A DNA stretch of 64,000 bases from CALABS01 sp050260775 (GTDB lineage Bacteria > Pseudomonadota > Alphaproteobacteria > Rhodospirillales > Magnetospirillaceae), in assembly GCA_050260775.1 (NCBI GenBank), contig JBLNCP010000039.1, positions 1 to 64,000 of the forward strand. Reading direction: 5' to 3'. The notes under the pieces were generated by a model, which did not search any database, was not told the origin of the DNA, and saw nothing but the letters and a program-made list of their open reading frames with translations. This document shows, one piece after another, positions 49,399-58,024 of this stretch (the stretch's first letter is position 1; each line of letters starts with the position of its first letter). Made by a program: the position numbers and the translations under genes.

Positions 49399-50268
49399 TC
49401 ACTCCCCTTCCGGAAACACCGCCCACTCCGGCTGCCGGGGCGCCAGGACCGCGTCGCCGCAGCGGAACTCGCCGCCCTGGCGGAAGTGCTCCAGCCGGAT
49501 CAGCGCCAGGCCGCTCGCGCCCACGGACGAACGCATCTCGCCGGCCTCGGCGTCGCCCCGCATCACCGGGGTGCCGGACGCGGGCAGCGGCCCGTCGATG
49601 GTCACCGGCATCAGGCGCTTGCGGACCAGCCCCCGGTGCTTGGTGCGCGCGGTCAGCTCCTGGCCCATGTAGCAGCCCTTTTGGAAATCGACGCCGTTGA
49701 GCTCGTCGAAGCCGTTCTCCAGCAGGATCGCCTTTTCCACCGGCAGGTCGCGGCTGCCGTCGGGCAGGCCCAGGCGGATGCGGTGCTCGTCCCAGGCCTC
49801 GAACGACGCCTCGGCGGCGCCGGCCGGAGCGGCCGCGGCATAGACGCGCAGACCCGCCGCCGCCAGCCGCGGATCGACCATGGCGACAGTCCCGTCGCCG
49901 GCCTTGGCGGCGCCGGCCTCATCGGGCAGGCCCATGGACGAGGCGGCCCCTTCTCCCCACACCGCGAAGACCGACACCCCCTCGGCCACCGCGATGGTGA
50001 CCTTGGTGCGCAGCTTGTACATCGAGAGCTTCTTGCGGAACTCCTCGATGCGCTCCGCCTCGGTCTCCAGCAGCAATTCGTCGCCGCGCTCGGCGATGAA
50101 CACGTCCCACAGGAACTTCCCCTGCGGGGTCAGAAAGGCCGACCAGATCGCCCGCTCCGCCGTCACCTTGTTGACGTCGTTGGAGACCAATCCCTGCAGG
50201 AAGGCGCGGCGGTCCTCGCCGCCCACCACCAGCAGCGAACGGTTCGGCAATCGGGTGACGTAGGGCAT
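49399..50268 (-). CDS. ygfZ: YgfZ/IBA57-like folate-binding protein
   Basis: A 289-residue GcvT-fold protein involved in maturation or repair of some iron-sulfur enzymes. The family signature K-G-C-Y-x-G-Q-E is present as FQKGCYMGQELTART, containing the conserved cysteine. The start MPYVTRLPNRSLLVVGGEDRRAFLQGLVSNDV is typical, with GGAGAG upstream of the ATG at 50268; the frame is open further 5' into the divergent glycosyltransferase gene and is not used. It is a single gene here between convergent and divergent neighbours. Confidence 0.93.
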   Translation of the reverse strand: MPYVTRLPNRSLLVVGGEDRRAFLQGLVSNDVNKVTAERAIWSAFLTPQGKFLWDVFIAERGDELLLETEAERIEEFRKKLSMYKLRTKVTIAVAEGVSVFAVWGEGAASSMGLPDEAGAAKAGDGTVAMVDPRLAAAGLRVYAAAAPAGAAEASFEAWDEHRIRLGLPDGSRDLPVEKAILLENGFDELNGVDFQKGCYMGQELTARTKHRGLVRKRLMPVTIDGPLPASGTPVMRGDAEAGEMRSSVGASGLALIRLEHFRQGGEFRCGDAVLAPRQPEWAVFPEGE

Positions 50269-50379
50269 CGGGGGCTCTCCTTGGTCCGGGCGGAACCCGC
50301 AAAAGGTGGGGGAAACCGCCCGGCTTGGCAAGGACCCCGCGCTTGGCAGCCGGCCGCCCGGATCGTATAAGAAGGGACG

Positions 50380-51405
50380 ATGCACATCACCCTTGTCGAC
50401 GATTCCATCCCCTTCGACGGTTACTCGGCGTCCAGCCGCCCGCTTGGCGGGCCGGAGAAGGCGTTCGCCGCCCTGCCCGGCGCCCTGGCGCGGCGCGGGC
50501 ACACCGTCCAGGTCTTCAACCGCTGCCGATGGAGCATGTACATCGAGGGCGCCCAATGGGAGACCTTCGATGCCAAGAAGCCGCTGACCACCGACGTCCT
50601 GGTCGCCTTCCGCAAGCCCTCGCTGCTGGAATTCGTCCGGGGCGCCCGCCGGCGCGTGCTGTGGCACACCGGCCCCGGCCGCCTGCTCGCCAAGAAGGCC
50701 ACCAAGGCGCTGCTCGACGAGCACAAGCCGCTGGTGCTGCTGGTGTCCGAGACCCAGGCGGCCGAATGGTCGGGCAAGGGGCTGTCGGTCGGCCTGCTGC
50801 CGCCGGCGCTGCGTCCCGACTATCTGGCCGAGCCGGACCTGGTTCCGGCGGTGCCGCCGCGCGCCATCGTCACCACCCATCCCGCCCACGGAATGCCCTG
50901 GCTGGTGGATCTGTGGGTGAACGCGATCCGGCCGCGGGTCGCCGGTGCCGAGCTCCACATCCATTCCGTCAGCCTCGCCCGCGCCGCCGAAGGCGGCGAG
51001 CTCGACCCCGAGCTGGAGCCCATCGCCGCCAAGGTCTTTGCCGCCAAGGAGCACGGCGTGGTGGTGGTCCGTCCCCAGGGCGACGCGCTGATGGCCGAGG
51101 AGATGCGCAAGGCCCGCGTCCACCTCTACCCCGGCCACCCCGACGATTCGACCGCCTTCACCCTGATGGAGAGCCAGGCCGCCGGGGTGCCGGCGGTGGT
51201 GCGGCCGCTGGGCGCCGCCGCCGAGCGCATCGCCAACGGCCGGTCCGGCACCGTCGCCCCCGATGACGAGGCCTTCGCCAACCTCGCCGCCCTGCTGCTG
51301 GAGAACGACGAGATCTACCGCTCGCAGAGCGCCGAGGCGCGCGCCCTCTATCGCGGGCGCAGCTGGGATGCGGCGGCCGAGCGCTTCGAGGCGATGCTGG
51401 GATGA
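50380..51405 (+). CDS. glycosyltransferase, GT4-like
   Basis: A 341-residue cytoplasmic protein with a GT-B look. The N-terminus MHITLVDDSIPFDGYSASSRPLGGPEKAFAALPGALARRGHTVQVFNR is the acceptor-side opening of GT4 enzymes, and the C-terminal nucleotide-sugar region has HLYPGHPDDSTAFTLMESQAAGVPAVVR with the expected Glu. Sugar and acceptor are unknown. The last four bases (ATGA) overlap the start of the next glycosyltransferase, so both are translationally coupled; asnB follows. The trio looks like a small surface-polysaccharide or glycoconjugate unit. Confidence 0.88.
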   Translation: MHITLVDDSIPFDGYSASSRPLGGPEKAFAALPGALARRGHTVQVFNRCRWSMYIEGAQWETFDAKKPLTTDVLVAFRKPSLLEFVRGARRRVLWHTGPGRLLAKKATKALLDEHKPLVLLVSETQAAEWSGKGLSVGLLPPALRPDYLAEPDLVPAVPPRAIVTTHPAHGMPWLVDLWVNAIRPRVAGAELHIHSVSLARAAEGGELDPELEPIAAKVFAAKEHGVVVVRPQGDALMAEEMRKARVHLYPGHPDDSTAFTLMESQAAGVPAVVRPLGAAAERIANGRSGTVAPDDEAFANLAALLLENDEIYRSQSAEARALYRGRSWDAAAERFEAMLG

Positions 51406-52430
51406 TCCGGCTGATGCAGGCCATGGCCGGGGCCGAGCACGGCGGGGCCGAAGCGTTCTTCGAGCGGCTGTGCATTGCCCTGGCCCGCTCGGGCAAGGTC
51501 GAGCAGCGCGTGCTCATCCGCGCCAATGCCCACCGCGCCGGCCATCTCGCGGCCGGGGGTGTCGACGTCGCCCAGCTGCCGTTCGGCGGCGCCCTCGACC
51601 TCAGGACCCGCTTCGGCTTCAAGCGCGCCGTCGCCGAGTTCCGGCCGCAGGTGGTGCTGACCTGGATGAACCGCGCCACCCGTTTCTGCCCGACCGGCCC
51701 GTTCGTCCATATCGGCCGCCTCGGTGGCTACTACGACCTCAAGTATTACCGCCGCTGCCATCACCTGATCGGCAACACCCAGGACATCTGCGACTGGATC
51801 GTGGCCCAGGGCTGGGACCCGGCGCGGGTCCACCACGTCCCCAATTTCGTCGCCGAGGCCCGCGCCGAGCCGGTGCGGCGCGACACCTTCTCGACCCCGC
51901 CCAACGCGCCCCTGATCCTGACGCTGGGCAGGCTGCACAAGAACAAGGCCTTCGACGTGCTGATCAAGGCGGTGGCGCACGTCCCCGACGTCTATCTGTG
52001 GATCGCCGGCGAAGGCCCGCTGCGGGCCGATCTGGAGGCGCTGGCCAGCCACCTGGGCGTGATGCCGCGGGTGCGCTTCCTGGGCTGGCGCGACGACGTC
52101 GCCGCCCTGTTCGCCGCCGCCGACCTGTTCGTCTGCCCATCCCGCCACGAGCCGCTCGGCAACGTGGTGATCGAGGCGTGGGCGCAGTCGATCCCGGTGG
52201 TGGCGGCCGCGAGCCAGGGGCCGAGCCAGCTCATCCAGGATGGCGTCGACGGCGTGCTGGTGCCCGTCGACGACGCCGCCGCCATGGCCATCGCCATCCG
52301 CCGCATGCTGTTCGAGCGCGGCCTCGCCGAGAACATCGGCGCCGCCGGCCGCAAGGCCTACGAGGAGCGCTTCACCGAGGCCGCGGTGGTCGAGCGCTAC
52401 TGCGCCTTCCTGGAAAAGGTGGCCGGCTGA
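51402..52430 (+). CDS. glycosyltransferase, GT4 family
   Basis: A 342-residue GT-B fold enzyme. It has MIRLMQAMAGAEHGGAEAFFERL at the N-terminus, then the GT4 C-terminal half: LILTLGRLHKNKAFDVLIKAV, WIAGEGPLRADLEAL, VRFLGWRDDVAALFAAADLFVCPSRHEPLGNVVIEAW, with the Glu of the E-x7-E type site. More complete GT4 signature than the preceding gene. The start overlaps the previous gene by 4 bases, and its stop overlaps the asnB start (TGATG). It likely adds a hexose or related sugar; donor unknown. Confidence 0.92.
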   Translation: MIRLMQAMAGAEHGGAEAFFERLCIALARSGKVEQRVLIRANAHRAGHLAAGGVDVAQLPFGGALDLRTRFGFKRAVAEFRPQVVLTWMNRATRFCPTGPFVHIGRLGGYYDLKYYRRCHHLIGNTQDICDWIVAQGWDPARVHHVPNFVAEARAEPVRRDTFSTPPNAPLILTLGRLHKNKAFDVLIKAVAHVPDVYLWIAGEGPLRADLEALASHLGVMPRVRFLGWRDDVAALFAAADLFVCPSRHEPLGNVVIEAWAQSIPVVAAASQGPSQLIQDGVDGVLVPVDDAAAMAIAIRRMLFERGLAENIGAAGRKAYEERFTEAAVVERYCAFLEKVAG

Positions 52431-54184
52431 TGTGCGGGATCGCCGGACTGGTCACCGCCGACGGGACGCCGCCCGCGCAGGGTGTCCTCGACAAACTGGC
52501 CGACGCGCTGGCCCATCGCGGCCCCGACGGCGAGGGCCGCGCGGTGCGCGACGGCGTCGGCCTGGTGCAGAAGCGGCTGGCCATCATCGACCTCGAGGGC
52601 GGGCGCCAGCCCATCCACAACGCCGAGGGCCGCGCCATCGTCGCCAACGGCGAGGTCTACAATTACCTGGAGCTGCGGGCCGAGATGCCCGAGGTGCGCT
52701 TCGCCACCGGCTCGGACTGCGAGCCGCCGCTGCACCTTTACGGCGCCGACGGCGACGGCTTCGCCCAGCGGCTGCGCGGCATGTACGCCGCCGCCATCCA
52801 CGATCCCCACCACGGCCGGGTGGTGCTGACCCGCGACCCCTTCGGCATCAAGCCGCTCTATGTGGCCGAGGGTCCGTGGGGCCTGGCCTTCGCGTCGGAA
52901 GCGCAGGCGCTGGTCGCCGCGGGACTGGTGGCCCCTGAGGTCGACGCGCGGGCGCGGGCCGAGCTGCTGCAGATGCAGTTCACCACCGGCCAAGACACCA
53001 TTTTCCGCGGCATCCGCCGGGTCGCCCCGGGCGAGACGCTGGTGGTCGAGGGCGGCCGCATCGTCGACCGCCGCCGCCTGGCCGCCCTGCCCGCCGACGG
53101 TGCGGAGCCCGGCGACACCGACCAGCTCCTCTATCGCCTGGATCAAGTGCTGATGGAATCCGTCGACCTGCACCAGCGCTCGGACGTGCCTTACGGCATG
53201 TTCCTGTCGGGCGGCATCGACAGCTCGGTGGTGCTGGCGATGATGGCGCGGCTCAATCCCCGCCCGGTGCTGGCCTTCACCGCCGGCTTCCCCGGCACCG
53301 GCGCCCGCGACGAGCGCGAGCACGCCCGCGAGCTGGCCAAGGCGGTGGGCGCCCGCCACATCGAGGTCGAGTTCACCGAGGCCGATTTCTGGTCGCTGCT
53401 GCCCCGGGTCGCCGCCGCCATGGACGACCCGGCCGCCGACTATGCCTGCCTGCCCACCTTCAAGCTGGCCGCCGAGGCGCGCAAGGAGGTCAAGGTCATT
53501 CTGTCCGGCGAGGGCGGCGACGAGCTGTTCGGCGGCTACGGCCGCTATCGCGGCGCCATGCGGCCGTGGCCGTTCACCAAGGCCATGCGTCGCGCCGGCA
53601 CCTTCGACGGCCTCGACGTGCTGCGCGAGCCCCCGGCCGGCTGGCGCGCCGGCATGGTCGCCGCCGAGCGCGAAGCCCGCCTGCCCGGGCGCACGCGCCT
53701 GCAGGTCGCCCAGGCGGTCGATGTCGCCGACTGGCTGCCCAACGACCTGCTGACCAAGGCCGACCGCTGCCTGATGGCCAACGCCGTCGAGGGACGCGTC
53801 CCCTTCCTCGACCCGGTGGTCGCCGCCTTCGCCTTCCGCCTTGCCGATCGCCACAAGGTGCACAAGGGCATGGGCAAGTGGCTGCTGCGCCAGTGGCTGG
53901 ACAAGGCGCTGCCCGCCGCCAGACCGTTCAGCCCCAAGCGCGGCTTCACCGTGCCGGTGGCCGAGTGGATCGCCGCCCGGCCCGAGATCGGCACCCTGGT
54001 CGCCCGCCAGCCCGGCATCGCCGAGATCGCCCGCCCCGACGCCGTGGAAAAACTGTTCGCCTCCGTAGGCAAGAAGACCGGCTTCGCCGCCTGGACCCTG
54101 CTGTTCTACGCCTTGTGGCACCAGCGCCATATCCTGGGGAAGCGGCCCGCAGGGGATGCCTTCGCCATGCTGGAGCAACCCTAA
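52430..54184 (+). CDS. asnB: glutamine-hydrolysing asparagine synthetase family protein
   Basis: A 584-residue two-domain amidotransferase. Met1 is followed by the catalytic Cys2 (MCGIAGLV), and the glutaminase domain has AHRGPDGEG, RLAIIDLEGGRQP and VANGEVYNY. The synthetase domain has the PP-loop SGGIDSS at about residue 260 and SGEGGDELFGGYGRY. It could be a housekeeping AsnB, or an AsnB-like amidotransferase that amidates a sugar or lipid carboxylate in the adjoining glycosyltransferase pathway, since it starts in a TGATG overlap with the second glycosyltransferase. Sequence alone does not decide. Confidence 0.93.
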   Translation: MCGIAGLVTADGTPPAQGVLDKLADALAHRGPDGEGRAVRDGVGLVQKRLAIIDLEGGRQPIHNAEGRAIVANGEVYNYLELRAEMPEVRFATGSDCEPPLHLYGADGDGFAQRLRGMYAAAIHDPHHGRVVLTRDPFGIKPLYVAEGPWGLAFASEAQALVAAGLVAPEVDARARAELLQMQFTTGQDTIFRGIRRVAPGETLVVEGGRIVDRRRLAALPADGAEPGDTDQLLYRLDQVLMESVDLHQRSDVPYGMFLSGGIDSSVVLAMMARLNPRPVLAFTAGFPGTGARDEREHARELAKAVGARHIEVEFTEADFWSLLPRVAAAMDDPAADYACLPTFKLAAEARKEVKVILSGEGGDELFGGYGRYRGAMRPWPFTKAMRRAGTFDGLDVLREPPAGWRAGMVAAEREARLPGRTRLQVAQAVDVADWLPNDLLTKADRCLMANAVEGRVPFLDPVVAAFAFRLADRHKVHKGMGKWLLRQWLDKALPAARPFSPKRGFTVPVAEWIAARPEIGTLVARQPGIAEIARPDAVEKLFASVGKKTGFAAWTLLFYALWHQRHILGKRPAGDAFAMLEQP

Positions 54185-54280
54185 TCCGTCATCCCGGCCA
54201 AGCGGAGCGCGAGCCGGGATCCAAGGCGGTGCACATGATGGATTCCGGGTCTGCGCGTGCTCCGCCCGGGATGACGACTG
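54184..54280. repeat. GTCATCCC-ended inverted repeat element (family B, copy 4)
   Basis: Between asnB and pyrC. Left end CCGTCATCCCGGCC, right end GCCCGGGATGACG, with GGAGCGCGAGCCGGGATCC and GGATTCCGGGTCTGCGCGTGCTCC as complementary inner parts. It resembles copies 1 and 2. The element ends about 15 bases before the pyrC start. Confidence 0.7.
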
Positions 54281-54294
54281 AAAGAGGAACCACC

Positions 54295-55626
54295 ATGCCC
54301 GAGACCTTCGACCTCATCCTGCGCCACGGCACCACCGTCACCCCCAGCGGCACGGTGGTCGCCGACATCGGCGTGTCGGGCGGCCGCATCGCCGCCATCG
54401 GCGATCTGGGCCAGGCGACCGCCGCCGAGGAGATCGACGCCTCGGGGCTGCACGTGCTGCCCGGGGTGATCGACACCCAGGTGCACTTCCGTGAGCCGGG
54501 CCTCGAGCACAAGGAGGATCTGTCCACCGGCACCGCCGCGGCGGCCATGGGCGGCGTGGTGGCGGTGTTCGAGATGCCCAACACCAAGCCCGGCACCACC
54601 ACCGCCGACGCCATCCGCGACAAGTTGAAGCGGGCCGAGGGCCGCGCCTGGACCGACCACGCCTTCTTCATCGGCGCCGCCGCCGACAACGTCGAGCATT
54701 TGGCCGAGTGGGAACGCATCCCGGGCTGCGCCGGCATCAAGATCTTCATGGGATCAAGCACCGGCTCGCTGCTGGTGGCCGACGACGCCACCCTGGCCCG
54801 GGTGCTTGGCCAGGGCTTCCGCCGCGTCGCCGTCCATTGCGAGGACGAGCAGCGCCTCACCGAACGCAAGGCCATCGCCGAGCAGGGCGGCCATCCCCGC
54901 GTCCACCATGTCTGGCGCGACGCCGAGACAGCGCTGCGGGCCACCCAGCGGCTGGTGCGGCTGGCCGAGCAGGCCCGGCGCCGGGTCCATGTGCTGCACG
55001 TCACCACCGCCGACGAGATGGCGTTCCTGGCCGGGCACAAGGACCTCGCCACCGTCGAGACCACGCCGCAGCACCTGACCCTGGCGGCGCCCGAGTGCTA
55101 CGAGCAGCTCGGCACCTATGCCCAGATGAACCCCCCCATTCGCGAGGCGCATCACCGCGAGGCGCTGTGGCGCGCCGTGGCCGACGGCGTCGTCGACGTG
55201 CTGGGCTCGGACCACGCGCCGCACACCCGCGAGGAGAAGGACAAGCCCTATCCCCAGAGCCCGTCCGGCATGACCGGCGTGCAGACCCTGGTCCCCCTCA
55301 TGCTGGACCACGTCAACGCCGGCCGCCTGACGCTCGAGCGTTTCGTCGACCTGACCTCGGCCGGGCCGGCCCGCATCTTCAACATGGCGGGCAAGGGCCG
55401 CATCGCCGTCGGCTACGACGCCGACTTCACCCTGGTCGACCTCAAGGCCGAACGGGTCATCACCAACCAGTGGATCGTCAGCCGCTGCGGCTGGACGCCC
55501 TTCGACGGCAAGCGCGTCACCGGCTGGCCGGTGGCCACCATCGTGCGCGGCATGGCGGTGATGCGCGACGGCCAGCTGATCGGCGACCCTGCCGGCAAGC
55601 CGGTGCGGTTCCAGGAAAGCCGGTAG
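54295..55626 (+). CDS. pyrC: dihydroorotase (PyrC-type amidohydrolase)
   Basis: A 443-residue amidohydrolase for the third step of pyrimidine synthesis. The metal-binding region reads DTQVHFREPGLEHKEDLSTG: the usual first His of the HxH motif is Gln62, with His64 kept. From memory this QVHFREPG form recurs in a proteobacterial dihydroorotase subfamily, so it is probably not a lesion. Other expected elements are IKIFMGSSTGSL with the bridging Lys, AVHCED, HVLHVTT and the catalytic Asp in GSDHAPHT. The ATG at 54295 has AAAGAGG upstream. No pyrB is adjacent; the preceding asnB is separated by a repeat element. Confidence 0.9.
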   Translation: MPETFDLILRHGTTVTPSGTVVADIGVSGGRIAAIGDLGQATAAEEIDASGLHVLPGVIDTQVHFREPGLEHKEDLSTGTAAAAMGGVVAVFEMPNTKPGTTTADAIRDKLKRAEGRAWTDHAFFIGAAADNVEHLAEWERIPGCAGIKIFMGSSTGSLLVADDATLARVLGQGFRRVAVHCEDEQRLTERKAIAEQGGHPRVHHVWRDAETALRATQRLVRLAEQARRRVHVLHVTTADEMAFLAGHKDLATVETTPQHLTLAAPECYEQLGTYAQMNPPIREAHHREALWRAVADGVVDVLGSDHAPHTREEKDKPYPQSPSGMTGVQTLVPLMLDHVNAGRLTLERFVDLTSAGPARIFNMAGKGRIAVGYDADFTLVDLKAERVITNQWIVSRCGWTPFDGKRVTGWPVATIVRGMAVMRDGQLIGDPAGKPVRFQESR

Positions 55627-55635
55627 GCGGTAGGC

Positions 55636-55722
55636 CCCCACCCCGGCCCTCCCCCAGCCAAGCTGGGGGAGGGAGGCTTCTTCCCCTTCCCCCGCCGCAG
55701 GTGGGGGAGGGCCGGGGTGGGG
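55636..55722. repeat. long C/G-rich inverted repeat (family A, copy 3)
   Basis: Outer arms 55636-55655 and 55703-55722 are perfectly complementary over 20 bases. Inside are a second hairpin (CTCCCCCAGC/GCTGGGGGAG region at about 55649-55672) and a CTTCCCC spacer. It fills the gap between the convergent pyrC and dioxygenase genes and could stop transcription from both sides. Same family as the elements near 3042 and 12258. Confidence 0.88.
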
Positions 55723-55735
55723 GCAAACGCCAAGT

Positions 55736-56515
55736 TCACCGGAAGCCGTAGGCATCCATGGCGATGACGCCGTATTCGACGCTGCGGTGGAGGCACTCGC
55801 CCTTGCCATGGCGGGCAGCGCCCAGGGCAACGAACAGCGGCAGCAGGTGCTCGTCGGTGGGGTGGTTGGCCTCGGCGTAGGGCGCGCGGGCACGATAATC
55901 CAGCAAGGCGTCGACGTCGCCGCGGGTGACCGCATCGGCCAGCCAGTCGGCAAAGCCGGTGACCCAGGCCGGCGGCGCATCCTCCATCGACCCGGCCCTC
56001 ATATAGGCCTGGAGGTTGTGGGTGGCGCTGCCGGTCGCCAGAACCAGGATCCCGTCCTCCGCAAGCGGCCTCAGGCGCCGTCCCAGCTCGTGATGCCAGG
56101 CGGGATCGCGGTCGGGCTGCACCGACAGCGGCACGATGGGAATGTCGGCCGCGGGCCACATCAGCGAAGCCACCGACCAGATCCCGTGGTCGAGGCCCCG
56201 CTCGGGCGCGATCCCCGCCCCCTCTCCCAGCAGGCCCCGCACCCGCTCCGCCAGGTCCGGAGCGCCGGGAGCGGGATAGGTGATGCGGTAGAGCTCGGGC
56301 GGAAACCCGGAGAAGTCATGGATGGTGCGGGGCCGCGCCGCGCCGCCGACCTTGGGGGCCGCCGTCGTCCAATGGGCCGAAGCCGCCACCACCGCGCGCG
56401 GCCGCGGCATCCGCCGGCCGAGTTCGGCGAGAAAGGCGGTCGCGGCGGTCGCCTCCAGTACGGTCATGGGAGAGCCGTGGGAGAGGAACAGGCTGTCGGC
56501 ATAGAGGGCGGTCAT
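55736..56515 (-). CDS. DODA-type extradiol ring-opening dioxygenase (LigB family)
   Basis: A 259-residue LigB/DODA-family protein. Family motifs: LSHGSP (His14) at the N-terminus, VVAASAHWTT (His48), GLDHGIWSVASLMWP and VLATGSATHNL; these histidines are the expected iron or zinc ligands. Plant members open DOPA; bacterial YgiD-type members cleave catechols, and the physiological substrate is usually unknown. The ATG at 56515 (MTALYADSLFLSHG) has AAAGGA upstream and is 17 codons inside the open frame. It diverges from the gene at 56693. Confidence 0.9.
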   Translation of the reverse strand: MTALYADSLFLSHGSPMTVLEATAATAFLAELGRRMPRPRAVVAASAHWTTAAPKVGGAARPRTIHDFSGFPPELYRITYPAPGAPDLAERVRGLLGEGAGIAPERGLDHGIWSVASLMWPAADIPIVPLSVQPDRDPAWHHELGRRLRPLAEDGILVLATGSATHNLQAYMRAGSMEDAPPAWVTGFADWLADAVTRGDVDALLDYRARAPYAEANHPTDEHLLPLFVALGAARHGKGECLHRSVEYGVIAMDAYGFR

Positions 56516-56692
56516 CGTCGGCGTCCTTTCGGCGTGTGCTTCCCAACATATGGCTCGCACCACCAAAGCAACAATCCTGCAGAAGACCGACAGATCGTTC
56601 CCTCAACGGCAACAATTCGCCGGGATGGTGGACGGGACCCCTCCCGTCCACTATATTCGCGGCGAGGACCCGTCTTTGCGAGGCCCGCACCG

Positions 56693-57238
56693 ATGTTTGC
56701 CGACAATACCTTGACCCCCAAGGAAGCCGTCCGCCTGTGCGCGCTCGGCATGGTGGCGCGCGAGCCCGTGCGCTACAGCACTCTTGCGGGATCCGTGCGG
56801 CATTTCATCTCGCGGGTCGCCGGGCCCCAGCTCGACCTGATGGGCACCTCCATCGAGCTGCTGCGCTACGAGGGCCTGGTCGAGGCGGTCGACGGCAAGG
56901 GCATGGAAGACGACGCCCTGCTGGCGATCACGCCGGCCGGCCGCCGCGAACTCACCACCCTGCTGACCGCCCGCATCCGCCCGGCCAGCGACCTGTCCAA
57001 GCTGATCATCGCGCTCAAGATGCGCTTCCTCGAGTTGCTGGAGCCGGCCGAGCGCCGCAACCAGATCGACCTGCTGGCCGAGGTGGCCGAAGGCGAACTG
57101 GTCCGTCTGGCCGACCTGCGCGGCAACGCCGTCGGCGACGAAGGGGCCGAGAGCCCGCTGGTGGCGTGGCTCGACCACGAGATCGACAGCCTGGAAAGCC
57201 GGCTCGCCTGGCTGGACGCCTTCAGCGCCCGACTGTGA
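56693..57238 (+). CDS. predicted winged-helix-like protein of unknown function
   Basis: A 181-residue soluble protein. The N-terminal half (LTPKEAVRLCALGMVAREPVRYSTLAGSVRHFISRVAGPQ, then ELLRYEGLVEAVDG and LLAITPAGRRELTTLL) has the helix-turn-helix plus wing pattern of PadR-like regulators. The C-terminal part is helical with coiled-coil character (EIDSLESRLAWLDAFSARL), which PadR proteins use for dimerisation. The assignment is from pattern only. Its stop overlaps the GTG start of radC by 4 bases (GTGA), so the two are translationally coupled, an uncommon pairing for a regulator. Confidence 0.7.
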   Translation: MFADNTLTPKEAVRLCALGMVAREPVRYSTLAGSVRHFISRVAGPQLDLMGTSIELLRYEGLVEAVDGKGMEDDALLAITPAGRRELTTLLTARIRPASDLSKLIIALKMRFLELLEPAERRNQIDLLAEVAEGELVRLADLRGNAVGDEGAESPLVAWLDHEIDSLESRLAWLDAFSARL

Positions 57239-57963
57239 CCGACGACATCCCCGCCCTGCCCGGTCTGGCCGACCCCAAGGAGGCCAGGAAGACGGAGCCC
57301 CACTACCTGGGGCACCGCCAGAGGTTGCGCGAACGGTTTCTGTCCAACCCCCAGTCGCTGCCCGACTATGAGCTGCTGGAGCTGCTGCTGGCGGCGGCCA
57401 TCCCGCAGAAGGACGTCAAGCCGATCGCCAAGGGCCTGATCGAGCGGTTCGGCGGCTTCGCCGAGGTGATCTCCGCCGATGCCAACGCCCTGGCCGCCGC
57501 CGACGGCCTCGGCCCCGCCTCGGCGGCGGTGCTCAAGGTGGTGCAGGAGGCGGCGCTCAGGCTGGCCCGCCTCACCGTGATCGACCGCCCGGTGATCGGC
57601 TCGTGGGACAGCCTGCTCGATTACTGCAACGCCGCCATGGCCCGCCTGCCCATCGAGCAGTTCCGCCTGCTGTTCCTCGACCGCAAGAACGTGCTGATTC
57701 ATGAGGAGCTGCAACAGAAGGGCACCGTCGACCACACCCCGCTGTATCCGCGCGAAGTGGTCAAGCGCGCCCTCGAACTCAATTCCAGCGCCGTCATCAT
57801 GGTGCACAACCACCCGTCCGGCGACCCGGCCCCGTCGCGGGCCGACATCGAGATGACGCGCCAGGTGCGCGACGCCCTGGCGGCGGTCGGCATCGCGCTG
57901 CACGACCACGTCATCGTCGGCCGCAAGGGCCACGTCAGCTTCAAGGGTCAGGGATTGCTGTAG
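57235..57963 (+). CDS. radC: RadC family protein (JAB1/MPN domain)
   Basis: A 242-residue RadC-like protein. An N-terminal helix-hairpin-helix region (PDYELLELLLAAAIPQKDVKPIAKGLIERFGGFAEVISAD...GLGPASAAVLK) precedes a JAMM metal-binding domain with HNHPSGDPAPSRAD. The family was named for DNA repair, but that role is doubtful in E. coli and the biochemical function is unclear. The start is a GTG overlapping the preceding gene by 4 bases; there is no ATG at the conserved N-terminus. Length is usual. Confidence 0.93.
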   Translation: MTDDIPALPGLADPKEARKTEPHYLGHRQRLRERFLSNPQSLPDYELLELLLAAAIPQKDVKPIAKGLIERFGGFAEVISADANALAAADGLGPASAAVLKVVQEAALRLARLTVIDRPVIGSWDSLLDYCNAAMARLPIEQFRLLFLDRKNVLIHEELQQKGTVDHTPLYPREVVKRALELNSSAVIMVHNHPSGDPAPSRADIEMTRQVRDALAAVGIALHDHVIVGRKGHVSFKGQGLL

Positions 57964-58024
57964 CCCGGAACACCCGCCGCGCCCGCCTGTTCGCCTCGGC
58001 AAACCCTCCGCATGAGGCAATCCG

